Assembly (NCBI RefSeq): GCF_030418125.1
Contig: NZ_JAUHTR010000001.1
Location: 310,001 to 374,000 of the forward strand
DNA: 64,000 nt
Origin: Fictibacillus fluitans
Lineage (GTDB): Bacteria > Bacillota > Bacilli > Bacillales > Fictibacillaceae
Reading direction: 5' to 3'
Of the stretch, positions 7,568 through 16,120 are shown piece by piece (position 1 is the stretch's first letter; the number at the start of each line of letters is the position of its first letter). Below the pieces are notes generated by a model. That model did not search any database, was not told where the DNA came from, and saw only the letters and a list, made by a program, of their open reading frames with translations. A program made the translations under genes and the position numbers.

Positions 7568-8541
7568 CAGGACTCCCCCTTTCTGCTCGAAATCAAGTAC
7601 GGGACGATAAAGATGGCAACCGACAGCAGCATGATGATGGAAATGGCTGCGCCGTTGGCATAATAGTTGCCCCGGAAGGTTGTCTCAAACATGTAAACAC
7701 CCGGAACATCGGTGACGAAGTTGGCACCCGGACCTGTCATCGCATAAATCAAATCAAAAATTTTAAGCGATATATGGGCCATAATGATAACCACGCTGAC
7801 GGTAATCGGAGCAACCATTGGAAAGATGATTTTACGATAAATTTGAAACTCGCCGGCACCGTCCATCCGGGCGGCTTCCCGTATTTCCTCCGGTATCGCA
7901 CGGAGTCCTGCGAGGTACATGGCGACTGAAAATCCTGTCATCTGCCAGGCTGCAGCTATGACCACGGCAATAACGGCCACCGGGACGCCAAACTGTATTT
8001 TGCTCCATTGAATGCCGGGGATTACGGTGACTGACGTGTACCATAGTGAATCAAGCCCGATTTTTTTCAGGAACAGGTTAACTCCGGTCGCCGGATTTAA
8101 CAGCCATTGCCAGATGACGCCTGTTACGACAAACGATAACGCCATTGGAAAAAAGAAAATGTTCCGGAACAGGCTTTCCCCCCGTATTTTTTGATCGAGA
8201 AAGACCGCAAGCATCAGCCCCATAAACAAAACAGCAAGAATAAAAAACAATGTGAAGAAGAGGGTATTCCGCAAATCCGCCTGAAAGCGGAAATCCTTAA
8301 ACAAAAACAGATAGTTTTTCAGGCCGGCAAACGATAAATCCGGCACTAGCGAGTTCCAATTGGAAAGGGACACATAGCCAGACCAGGCAATAAAGCCGTA
8401 CACAAATACCGCAACAGCGATGACAGAAGGCAGAATAAAAGCAAATGAGAGCCAGTGATCAACATTCCATTTTCTCCGTTTCTTCGCTGAAACGGCCAAT
8501 GAAGAGCCGGATTGAAGTGAAGGCAAAACTTTGGGTTCCAT
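7567..8541 (-). CDS. Carbohydrate ABC transporter permease, MalF type
   Basis: A 324-residue CUT1 permease with a ~30-residue cytosolic N-terminus (including KKRRKWNVDHW) and six or seven membrane spans. The EAA loop is EEIREAARMDGAGEFQIYRK (about 222-241). It pairs with the downstream MalG-type subunit to form the channel. The AAGGAGG before ATG 8541 is somewhat far away. Between this gene and the binding-protein gene lies a hairpin that may lower permease expression relative to the lipoprotein. Confidence 0.9.
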   Translation of the reverse strand: MEPKVLPSLQSGSSLAVSAKKRRKWNVDHWLSFAFILPSVIAVAVFVYGFIAWSGYVSLSNWNSLVPDLSFAGLKNYLFLFKDFRFQADLRNTLFFTLFFILAVLFMGLMLAVFLDQKIRGESLFRNIFFFPMALSFVVTGVIWQWLLNPATGVNLFLKKIGLDSLWYTSVTVIPGIQWSKIQFGVPVAVIAVVIAAAWQMTGFSVAMYLAGLRAIPEEIREAARMDGAGEFQIYRKIIFPMVAPITVSVVIIMAHISLKIFDLIYAMTGPGANFVTDVPGVYMFETTFRGNYYANGAAISIIMLLSVAIFIVPYLISSRKGES

Positions 8542-8580
8542 TAAAACCGTTCCTCCTTAAGTTTTGATTGGTGATAAGAG

Positions 8581-8610
8581 AAAAGAGGAAGATTGTTCTC
8601 CTCCTCTTTT
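8581..8610 (-). other. Intercistronic hairpin between binding protein and permeases
   Basis: AAAAGAGGA on one side pairs with TCCTCTTTT on the other around a 10-12 nt loop. On the minus strand the stem is followed by a short TCTCTT rather than a full U-tract, so it could be a leaky terminator or a 3'-end stabiliser of the binding-protein mRNA. This is a common arrangement in ABC operons. Confidence 0.55.
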
Positions 8611-8618
8611 TCAAGCTT

Positions 8619-9899
8619 TTACTTTTTCAATTCGCTGCTTGCCTGATTCAAGGAATCGATCAGCTGACCCACGTTTTTCTGGGTAACAAAAATGTTTACT
8701 GCCTGGTTCGCTTTCGTTACAAAGCCCTCCGGCGCTGCGGAACCGTGCGCGAGGCTTGGAGCGAGCTTGGCTTCTTTAAATTCTTTCATCGTTTGTTTTC
8801 CGTACTCATCATACTTGGATTCATCGGCGTCCGTTCTTGCCGGAATGGACCCTTTCAACGGATTGAATGCATCCTGTCCTTCTACAGAACCAAGCAAAGA
8901 TAAAAATTGTTTAACGTCTTTTGTGTTTTTTACTCCCTTAGGAAGACCGAATGTATCGGTAATAATCATAAATTGTCCCTCGGAGCCGGGAGTTGCCACC
9001 CAGCCAAAATCTTCATTTACTTTCAGCTTCAAATCGTTGACAAAGTAACCTTTCGCCCAGTCACCCATGATGTTCATTGCCGCGTCTCCCTTGGCAACGA
9101 GCTGGGAAGCATCCTGCCAGTTTCTTGAGCTGTGGTCATCATTCACATAGGAGAGCATCTTTTTAAATGATTCAGCCGCTTTTTTAACCTTGGGATCATC
9201 AAATTTCAAATCACCGGTCCAGAGCTTCTGGTAATCTTCGTTGCCGAGCGTACCAAGAAGAATGTTTTCAAATATCATCGTCGCCGTCCATGGTTCTTTA
9301 TCTCCAAGGGCAAGAGGAGTGATTCCCTTTGCTTTCAGCTTGTCGGCCACTTTAAAAAATTCATCAAGGGTTTTTGGTGCCTGTAAATTATTATCCGCAA
9401 ATACTTTTTTGTTGTACCAAAGCACATTGCCGCGGTGAATATCCACGGGAACCGAATAAATTTTTCCGTCTTTAGACACCATATCGATCAATTGTTTTGG
9501 AAACTTGTCATTCCATTTTTCTTTATCATACAAGTCATTCAGCGGTTCCATTTTGTCCGCTGCCACCCAGCCGTCGTTCAGCTCTGCACCACCATGAACC
9601 TGAAACGTGGCGGGCGGATCATTTCCCTGCATCCTGCTCGCCAGAACAGCTTTTGCATTGGTTCCGGCTCCACCTGCGACTGCCGCATTCTCAACCGGAA
9701 TGTCTGGATTCTTTTCTTTGAACAATTTAATGAGTGCCTTCAGCCCGTCCTCTTCACCTGCTCCGGTCCACCAGCTGAAGATCTCCAGTTTTCCAGAATT
9801 CTTCTTATTGTTCGTGTCGTCGCTTGAGCTCGATTGGCTGCAGGCGGAAAGAAGCAGTGTAAACGCGAGTGCGATAAATAACAAGGCTTTCTTTTTCAC
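8619..9899 (-). CDS. Sugar ABC transporter substrate-binding lipoprotein
   Basis: A 426-residue CUT1 solute-binding protein (SBP_bac_1 type). The signal peptide is of the lipoprotein class: KKKALLFIALAFTLLLSAC, with lipobox LSAC placing the lipidated Cys near residue 20. A Ser/Asp-rich linker follows. LEIFSWWTGAGEEDGLKAL begins the mature domain and resembles binding proteins for oligosaccharides. The start is GTG at 9899, with GGGGGAG at a 5-nt spacing; the overlapping ATG is in another frame and meets a stop at once. A cre-like site lies about 20-33 nt upstream, so catabolite repression is likely. Confidence 0.9.
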   Translation of the reverse strand: MKKKALLFIALAFTLLLSACSQSSSSDDTNNKKNSGKLEIFSWWTGAGEEDGLKALIKLFKEKNPDIPVENAAVAGGAGTNAKAVLASRMQGNDPPATFQVHGGAELNDGWVAADKMEPLNDLYDKEKWNDKFPKQLIDMVSKDGKIYSVPVDIHRGNVLWYNKKVFADNNLQAPKTLDEFFKVADKLKAKGITPLALGDKEPWTATMIFENILLGTLGNEDYQKLWTGDLKFDDPKVKKAAESFKKMLSYVNDDHSSRNWQDASQLVAKGDAAMNIMGDWAKGYFVNDLKLKVNEDFGWVATPGSEGQFMIITDTFGLPKGVKNTKDVKQFLSLLGSVEGQDAFNPLKGSIPARTDADESKYDEYGKQTMKEFKEAKLAPSLAHGSAAPEGFVTKANQAVNIFVTQKNVGQLIDSLNQASSELKK

Positions 9900-9918
9900 A
9901 TGTACTCCCCCTTTGTTT

Positions 9919-9932
9919 TGTTAACGCTTACA
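9919..9932 (-). promoter_or_regulatory. cre (CcpA operator) before the sugar-binding lipoprotein gene
   Basis: TGTTAACGCTTACA matches the cre consensus TGWAARCGYTWNCW at 13 of 14 positions. It sits just upstream of the RBS in the gap after the response-regulator gene. Confidence 0.65.
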
Positions 9933-10006
9933 AATAAAGTATATAAATGAAAGTCATTCATGTGGGGAGCTAATTTCTGTACTTTTTTATCTTTATCTTC
10001 ACTTTT

Positions 10007-11443
10007 TTAAGGTGCAGCCCATCCCTTTCTGTACTGGCTGAGCGCTTTCTCTCTGATATACTGCTTCGGTGAGAGCAAAAACTGCTTTTTAAACACACGG
10101 CTGAAATAATTAGGATCCTTATACCCCACCATGAAGCAAATCTCTTTCAGGCTGTACTGGTTCTTGTTTAACAGTGTAACCGCCTTATTCAGCCGGACAT
10201 CTGTTAAAAATTCGATAAAGGTCACATTGGTTTCCTCTTTAAAAAGTTTGGTAAAATAAGTCGGGCTGAGGCCTACCATTTCAGCAATCTGCTCCAGTGA
10301 AAGGGGTTCATGCGAATGCTCATCTATATATTTCCTGGCGAGCGCCACCGGATCCTTTGCCCGCCGGACATCCTGTATCATCTGGCACAGTCCATGGATA
10401 AGTTCCTCCCATGCCTGTGTGGTCTGTGGAAATTGAAGATGAGCAGTATCTATGCTTTCATGAATAAGCTGTTCTTTCAGCTCAATATAAAGATCTGCTG
10501 TTCTTTCCTGATTGATAATCATGCCAAGCATGGCGGAGGCCTCGAAAGGCTGATTATGAAAAATGGCAGAAATAATGTCGCCAAATGGAATTTCACGCGC
10601 TGGATCAGCGTCGGAGAACAATGCATAACGAAGGCTGTCCTGTCTTTTCAGATGCATAACTGTATACAGTGCTTCTTCATAGGACCTTCTTACTTTATTT
10701 ACCTGGGGATATGGCGCTCCGATGCCAATTCTCCATTTTTCAAAACTGGCGGACAACAGTCTTTTCGCAAGAAGAAGGGCATCATCCGAAGGATCATGCT
10801 TTTCGCTGATAAATAGGACCACCAGCTGGTTTCCGTGGGGAACAGCGATGAAGGGAGAAGATGAAAGTTCGTTCAACCGCCCTTTAATGTGGTCTGCGGG
10901 AAGATCGCCCTCTCCTTCCATCACTGTAATGTACGCATTCACCATGCGGGGATACAGGCGCTGCAGCATTTGACTGGGTTCATCCTGCAGCTCGTGCTGC
11001 AGGATTTTCAGCAAAATATTTTCCAATACAACAGAAGTGGACTCGCTAAACAGAAGTTCCCGCTCCTTTTCCTCCGAAATGGACCGGCATACTCTGTGGA
11101 TGGCCGCTGTTGTTTCATCCTGGGTGCTCGGCTTTAATAAGTATTCTCTTACTCCCAGTTTCATGGCTTCCTTGGCATAATCAAAAGATTCATAGGCGGT
11201 GACCATGATAAACTGTGTTTGTGGCAGTTTTTTGTGTATTTTCCTGATCGCTTCAATTCCGTTCATACCCGGCATTTTAATATCTACCGTCATGAGCTCC
11301 GGCTGGTGCTTTTCTGCCAGCTCCACCGCCATTTTGCCATTGGCCGCTTCCGCTGCAATCTCGAGCTCGGGGAACCGGCTTTCAATGATTTTTCGTAATG
11401 CCTTTCTTTCAATCGATTCATCATCCACAATAATTGCTTTCAA
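10007..11443 (-). CDS. YesN-like response regulator with AraC output domain
   Basis: About 478 residues. An N-terminal receiver domain begins KAIIVDDESIERKAL and contains the phospho-acceptor Asp in LMTVDIKMPGMNGIEA (about residue 54) and the conserved Lys in YLLKPS. A middle region of ~230 residues is typical of YesN proteins. The C-terminal AraC-type double helix-turn-helix occupies roughly the last 100 residues (SLEQIAEMVGLSPTYFTKLF and LKEICFMVGYKDPNYFSRVF). A GTG at 11452 sits directly on the Shine-Dalgarno sequence; the TTG at 11443 is spaced correctly and yields the usual MKAIIVDDE start. It overlaps the kinase gene by 23 nt and presumably activates the transporter genes just downstream. 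Confidence 0.88.
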   Translation of the reverse strand: MKAIIVDDESIERKALRKIIESRFPELEIAAEAANGKMAVELAEKHQPELMTVDIKMPGMNGIEAIRKIHKKLPQTQFIMVTAYESFDYAKEAMKLGVREYLLKPSTQDETTAAIHRVCRSISEEKERELLFSESTSVVLENILLKILQHELQDEPSQMLQRLYPRMVNAYITVMEGEGDLPADHIKGRLNELSSSPFIAVPHGNQLVVLFISEKHDPSDDALLLAKRLLSASFEKWRIGIGAPYPQVNKVRRSYEEALYTVMHLKRQDSLRYALFSDADPAREIPFGDIISAIFHNQPFEASAMLGMIINQERTADLYIELKEQLIHESIDTAHLQFPQTTQAWEELIHGLCQMIQDVRRAKDPVALARKYIDEHSHEPLSLEQIAEMVGLSPTYFTKLFKEETNVTFIEFLTDVRLNKAVTLLNKNQYSLKEICFMVGYKDPNYFSRVFKKQFLLSPKQYIREKALSQYRKGWAAP

Positions 11444-12866
11444 GTGAAGCACCCTCCTCCATGGGAAAGATTAATTTGACACTTGTGCCCTTACCTTTTG
11501 CAGAAGAGACCGTTACGAGATTATCAGCTTGATAAAAAAGCTCCATCCTTCTCATTACGTTCTGCAGGCCAATTCCCGTTGAATGGCCGACATGCTGACT
11601 GTTTTTTTCCTGATGGTTGGTAATCATGGCAACAAGTTCTTCAGGCATGCCTGCTCCATTATCACTGATCCGGACAACGGCCCTTCCTCTCTCCGCAAAA
11701 ATAGCCAGCGATATATTCCCGCCTTCCTCCATCCCCTCGACACCGTGGATAAATGCATTTTCCACGATGGGCTGAAGAATCAGACGGGGCACCATAATTT
11801 TCATGCACTCTTCCTCGATGTTGACAGTAAAAGTGATACGGTCGGAAAAGCGGGTTTTCTGAATATAAAAGTACTCTGTTACAACCTTTACTTCTTCACG
11901 CAAAAGAACCGATTGGTTAATATTGCCCAAGCTGTACCGGAGAAGTGTGGAAACCGCATGGATGAGCTTGGATGTTTCTTCTGCATTCTCAAAATAGGCT
12001 GTTCTGGAGATCGTATTCAGGGTATTAAACAAAAAATGAGGATTGATCTGGTTTTGCAGATGTTTCAGCTCCAATTCTTTCAATAGGGAATCCAGCTCTG
12101 ACTTTTCTTCTATTTCTGAAATATACTGACGGATGTTTTTTCTCATCAGGTTAAATGTTTCTCCCAAAAGTTTAAGTTCATCGTTTGAATCAATATGTAT
12201 GACATGCCCATCCAATTTTCCGGCTGACACTTCCGAAGCCGCTTTAGACAGGATTTGAACCGGCTTGTTTATTCCTTTTGAAAACCATAGTGCAAAAAAC
12301 ACAGCCAGTAAAACGGTAGTATTGAACAAAAATAAGGCAAACCACAGAAAGGAACCGTTTCTTCGTTCCAAATCATCATAAAAGGATTGGTAATCTGTTA
12401 ATTTCAAGTCGATCAAGGACATGGTCGTATCCTGAAGGTAGGAAGAAGTATTGCGTGCTTCCTTAATATGCAGGGAATACTGGTCGATGTCATCCCTGAT
12501 CGCAAATCCGATTGACATTTCGCATTCCTGGATTAAGGTGTCAATCATATGGATATAGGATTTCACCTGAATATTTTCGAGTCCTTTCTCGTTTTGAAGC
12601 TGCCCCGTTTTTCCTTTTAATTTCACCCTCAGCTGCTGAAATTCATTCAGTACACCCTGATTCCTGCTGAGCACAAACTGGTTTGCTTTTTCATAAAGCT
12701 GATTGGATGTTTGAGAGATCTGATTGAGCAGCAGAAACTGCCGAAAACTGGAATCATATTCCTGGAGGAAGGATCGGCTGCTGAAAAAAATAGAGATGGA
12801 AACCACATTAAAAAGGACGACAAAAGCAAAAAAATACAAAAGAAGCTTGCTTCGTATTGTTTTCAT
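11421..12866 (-). CDS. YesM-like sensor histidine kinase
   Basis: About 481 residues. There is an N-terminal membrane helix, an extracytoplasmic segment of ~150 residues, a second membrane helix (FLWFALFLFNTTVLLAVFFALWF region, about 175-195), a HAMP linker, then a His_kinase/HATPase pair. The phospho-acceptor is in LQNQINPHFLFNTLN (about 275-290). The N-box is IVENAFIHG, and the G1/G2 boxes are ISDNGAGM and GIGLQNV. This is the LytS/YesM kinase class. ATG 12866 is the start, since the codon before it is TTG and the GGGGGG ribosome site fits. Its start overlaps the stop of the sugar-binding gene by 1 nt, so sensor and kinase are coupled. Confidence 0.88.
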   Translation of the reverse strand: MKTIRSKLLLYFFAFVVLFNVVSISIFFSSRSFLQEYDSSFRQFLLLNQISQTSNQLYEKANQFVLSRNQGVLNEFQQLRVKLKGKTGQLQNEKGLENIQVKSYIHMIDTLIQECEMSIGFAIRDDIDQYSLHIKEARNTSSYLQDTTMSLIDLKLTDYQSFYDDLERRNGSFLWFALFLFNTTVLLAVFFALWFSKGINKPVQILSKAASEVSAGKLDGHVIHIDSNDELKLLGETFNLMRKNIRQYISEIEEKSELDSLLKELELKHLQNQINPHFLFNTLNTISRTAYFENAEETSKLIHAVSTLLRYSLGNINQSVLLREEVKVVTEYFYIQKTRFSDRITFTVNIEEECMKIMVPRLILQPIVENAFIHGVEGMEEGGNISLAIFAERGRAVVRISDNGAGMPEELVAMITNHQEKNSQHVGHSTGIGLQNVMRRMELFYQADNLVTVSSAKGKGTSVKLIFPMEEGASLESNYCG

Positions 12867-13825
12867 CAATGCCCCCCCTTCAAATTTGTTATAATATCGG
12901 TTTTTGTATATTGAAGAGGGCCTGGATTTGTCCCTTTCTTCAAGGCGAAAAGGGTTTCAACTGCCCTCTCTCCCATGACAAATGGATACTGCGCGACGGT
13001 TGCATCAATCTTATGCTTATTTAGAAGGGTTAAAGTCTCGGGGAGGGTGTCGAAAGCCACAATAAACGGCCTTTTCTTTTGCTGATACAGGGATGCGACC
13101 TGGCTGATTCCAAGTCCATCAAGAGCGCTTGTGCCATAAAAGGCAGTAATGTTCCGATGGCTTTTCAGCAATTCATACGTTGCCTGGATCGCACCGCTTT
13201 TTGTAATATTGGATTCCCCTATTCCGGCAATCTGGATGCGTGAAACGTGTGATACGGCGTCTTTAAACCCTTTCACGCGAAGCTGCTGATTAGAGGCATC
13301 GAACCGTCCGGTCACGATTCCTACTTTTTGCTGTCCCGTGGTTTGCTTGACCATCGTCTCACCCGCAAGTTTTCCTGCAAGGTAATTGTCTGAACCGACA
13401 TATGCCTGGCGGACACTGTCGGGAGCATCGGTATCGACAGTGATAAGGGGGATGCCTTTTTGAATGGATTTGTTGACGAGGTAACTGAATGTGTCACTCG
13501 CAACCCCCTGGGTCATGATGCCATCCACTTTACTCGCGATCGCTTTGTCAATAAACGTAAGCTGTTCTTCGTTGTTCGCCTGCTTTGGCCCCCAATAATC
13601 CAGATGAACATTATGTTTTCTTGATGCAGCTTCGGCTCCTTTTTCTACGAGTCGCCAGTACTCATTGTCCACCTCTTCGGAAATCAAAACAAAATGATAC
13701 GTAGAGCGGGGAGGCTGCTGGGCGTTTGAAGTAACCTGGAATGTTTCCCTGCCAAAATAAAGCATTAAGCCTGCATTCAGCACAAAAAAAGCCAAAAAAC
13801 AGATAACTCCCACTTTTTTTAACAC
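12866..13825 (-). CDS. Membrane-anchored periplasmic-type sugar-binding protein (XylFII/RbsB-like sensor)
   Basis: About 319 residues. One N-terminal membrane anchor without a lipobox (VGVICFLAFFVLNAGLMLYF) is followed by a Peripla_BP_4/RbsB fold: YHFVLISEEVDNEYWRLVEKG, VDGIMTQGV, IPLITVDTDAPDS, YVGSDNYLAGKLAGE, VGIVTGRFDASNQQLRVKGF and AFDTLPETL. It is encoded in front of a YesM kinase and a YesN regulator. That matches the XylFII-LytS-YesN arrangement of clostridia, where the binding protein presents the sugar to the kinase rather than to a permease. The ATG at 13831 is only 1 nt from AAGGGG; GTG 13825 gives a 7-nt spacing and is preferred. The sugar is unknown. Confidence 0.85.
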   Translation of the reverse strand: MLKKVGVICFLAFFVLNAGLMLYFGRETFQVTSNAQQPPRSTYHFVLISEEVDNEYWRLVEKGAEAASRKHNVHLDYWGPKQANNEEQLTFIDKAIASKVDGIMTQGVASDTFSYLVNKSIQKGIPLITVDTDAPDSVRQAYVGSDNYLAGKLAGETMVKQTTGQQKVGIVTGRFDASNQQLRVKGFKDAVSHVSRIQIAGIGESNITKSGAIQATYELLKSHRNITAFYGTSALDGLGISQVASLYQQKKRPFIVAFDTLPETLTLLNKHKIDATVAQYPFVMGERAVETLFALKKGTNPGPLQYTKTDIITNLKGGH

Positions 13826-13837
13826 ATGCATTCCCCT

Positions 13838-13851
13838 TGTAAGCGTTTTTA
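13838..13851 (-). promoter_or_regulatory. cre-like CcpA site before the sensor operon
   Basis: TGTAAGCGTTTTTA matches the cre consensus at 13 of 14 positions and directly abuts the ribosome binding site of the sugar-sensor gene, so bound CcpA would block the transcript. Confidence 0.6.
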
Positions 13852-13905
13852 TTCTTATCTTAATGGATTACGTTTCAGTTGAATACCCTGTTTTTACCTA
13901 ATTCT

Positions 13906-14208
13906 TCAAAAAGGAGTGCTTCTTTGTTTGATTATGGCGGAAAATAACAGATAAAGAAGATGCAAGCCCAGATAAGAGGCTGAAGTGATAAAGACCGGGT
14001 TTAAAAAGATTCGATGGACAGTTGTCATGAACACACGGTGAGTTACGATTATGTCATACACCGTAAGAGAAGCAATGATTGAAAAAGCCAAAAAACTAAA
14101 GTAGGCAAGGCATGTAAAAACAGTTGCCATGGGAGCGAACTTCTCTTTAAGTGCGTACATAAAAACCGGCAGGAACAGGATGATAAGGACCATTACAATT
14201 TTTAGCAT
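13906..14208 (-). CDS. Small membrane protein of unknown function
   Basis: A 100-residue protein with three predicted membrane helices: residues ~2-20, 30-52 and 73-93. Short basic loops and a Lys/Arg-containing tail (IIKQRSTPF) suggest a cytosolic C-terminus. I recognise no family. It lies just upstream of the sugar-sensing operon in the same direction, with about 80 nt between them, so read-through is possible, but it may be unrelated. AAGGAAG precedes ATG 14208. Confidence 0.6.
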   Translation of the reverse strand: MLKIVMVLIILFLPVFMYALKEKFAPMATVFTCLAYFSFLAFSIIASLTVYDIIVTHRVFMTTVHRIFLNPVFITSASYLGLHLLYLLFSAIIKQRSTPF

Positions 14209-14318
14209 ATTTTCTTCCTTTCGTTAACACGTTTTCTTCCATATTTCCCTTCCCCTTCCTTTTATACACCATTTAACTCTTTTTCTGCTCGTTCCCTCGC
14301 CTGTCCCATTACCAGTTC

Positions 14319-14352
14319 AAAAAAAAACCGGCTCCATCTAGAACAGAGCCGG
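14319..14352 (-). terminator. Terminator after the M1 peptidase gene
   Basis: On the minus strand CCGGCTC pairs with GAGCCGG around an 11-nt loop, followed by nine T. Confidence 0.75.
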
Positions 14353-14369
14353 CATATCAAGCGCTTAAA

Positions 14370-15872
14370 TTATTCCTGATCTGAAACAAATACCCGGTGA
14401 TCCTGGAAGAAGGCACCGAGATCCTTGCCGCTCTCTCTTTCCATAATGCGGATAAAATCTTTTGTTGTGGTTACGCCAAACTTCTTTTCTTTGAAATAGG
14501 CTTTCATAGCTGAATAGAACACTTTGTCACCCAGTTTCACCCGCAGATCATTCAAGGTGCGTGAACCATAACCATAGATCATCTGGTAATAGGCATCCAC
14601 ACCTTCATCCCCATAGGCAGTAAAGGCGGAGACAGGTGAAGAAAGATGGAACTCCTTGTTCGCTACTGGAGGAGTCGTCAACTGGTTTAGTTTATTATCA
14701 TGCAGAGCTGCTGCAAAAGTTGCAAAAGATTCGTCTAGCCACGGCTCATCGTATTCGTTGTCGCCGATAATGCCATAAAACCACTGATGGCCGATTTCAT
14801 GCGCAGTCACGGATTGAACCCATTCCTGGGAGCGGGCACCCGCAATACTGATCATAACCAGCTGAGGGTATTCCATTCCCCCGAACCATCCTTCCATACC
14901 GACAATATCAAGCTCTGGCCATGGATAGGTTCCAAAGTGGTCACTGAAAAGATCGATGCTTTTCAGGCCGGAAGCAAGCATAGAGTCAGCATAAGCGGCT
15001 TGTTCTGCGGTATAGTAAACATTAATTTTAACATTGTTGACCATTCCTTTTTTCACTTTATAGGTAGGGTCCATCTCCATCGCAAAATCTCTTACATCAT
15101 GTGCTTTGTACCTGTGAACGGCCATATTTCCTGCTTTTTGGGGTTTGCCGATTTCTTCCCCTGTTGCTGCGATTACTTGTTTTTTATCTGTTGTCAGCGT
15201 TACATCATAGTCGCCGGTTAAGGAATAGAACGATTCACCTGCATTGAAATAAGGATCGACATTCCATCCTTCTTTGTCATAGACAGCCAGAATAGGAAAC
15301 CAGTTGCCAAGAGAAACAGTATTTTTAAACCAGCCGAACCGGTCCTGCTGGTGAGGTACAGACACAGTGAAATTCATACTTACAGAAGCAGAGCTTCCTT
15401 TTTTGATTTTCACCGAAGGAATATGTAACGCCGTTCCGTCCACATTGTAAACAGCCCGTTTACCGTTAACTTTCACATTGCTAACATCTGCGCCACCGCC
15501 ATTGCCCGCAAAATCTTCGGCATTCGCCCAGACATTAAAATAAAGTTCATTCAGATTCTTTTTCAGGTTGTTTTTAAACTTGACCGTCATTTTTCCCGAG
15601 ATCTGGTGTTTTTTACTGTCGTAAAAAACATTCATTTTGTAGCTCGGCTTCGATGGTCCCATTACATCCTGGCCGTTTCCCTTTTTAGCCATACCTTGAA
15701 ACGGTACTTTAGGCACACTGAACGCTTTGCTGGCTGAATGGTAGGCTCCTGGAATCTGGGAAGGCGGGGAATGCTGCCCTTGTGCCGCAGCTGCTGCCGA
15801 CCCCGTAAATAAACCGGCTGCAATCAGTGCTGCAGTTGATGCTTTTAAGGCTTTGTTTGGTGTTTTTTTCAT
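14370..15872 (-). CDS. Secreted M1-family zinc metallopeptidase
   Basis: A 500-residue exported protein. The signal peptide (residues ~1-31) has a basic start, an Ala-rich hydrophobic core and an AAA-type cleavage region. The catalytic motif is HEIGHQW (about residue 361-367), followed by the third zinc ligand Glu in WLDESFATFAAAL (HExxH-x18-E). GGMEYPQLVMIS upstream is the GxMEN-like exopeptidase loop of M1 enzymes, here GGMEYP. A catalytic Tyr is probably in the Tyr-rich MIYGYGSRTL segment. It likely trims peptides outside the cell. At 500 residues it lacks the large C-terminal helical domain of full-length aminopeptidase N, as is usual for short Bacillus M1 proteins. The gene stands alone, with RBS AAGGAGG. 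Confidence 0.87.
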   Translation of the reverse strand: MKKTPNKALKASTAALIAAGLFTGSAAAAAQGQHSPPSQIPGAYHSASKAFSVPKVPFQGMAKKGNGQDVMGPSKPSYKMNVFYDSKKHQISGKMTVKFKNNLKKNLNELYFNVWANAEDFAGNGGGADVSNVKVNGKRAVYNVDGTALHIPSVKIKKGSSASVSMNFTVSVPHQQDRFGWFKNTVSLGNWFPILAVYDKEGWNVDPYFNAGESFYSLTGDYDVTLTTDKKQVIAATGEEIGKPQKAGNMAVHRYKAHDVRDFAMEMDPTYKVKKGMVNNVKINVYYTAEQAAYADSMLASGLKSIDLFSDHFGTYPWPELDIVGMEGWFGGMEYPQLVMISIAGARSQEWVQSVTAHEIGHQWFYGIIGDNEYDEPWLDESFATFAAALHDNKLNQLTTPPVANKEFHLSSPVSAFTAYGDEGVDAYYQMIYGYGSRTLNDLRVKLGDKVFYSAMKAYFKEKKFGVTTTKDFIRIMERESGKDLGAFFQDHRVFVSDQE

Positions 15873-16120
15873 TACAAATCCTCCTTGATCATCATTGAAT
15901 TACCTTTACCTATTTCTGGTTAGAATGTTTGACTCCTTGCGCCAAAAGAAGGAAATATTCGACAATTCAGGATAAAAAAGAGGAATATTCACACAGGACT
16001 TTGGACTAAAAGAGATGAATCATGTCTAAAATTGCACTTTTCCTGTGTTGAAAAAGGGGATCGGGCGGCACATGACGAAAGTAGTAAAAGCAGTGATGCC
16101 AAAATGAATTCGAGGGGGAG

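Noticed and set aside
15955-15970. Spo0A-box-like TTGTCGAA before the M1 peptidase gene (minus strand)
   Set aside because: A single short core match without a second box or sporulation-linked gene is not enough.
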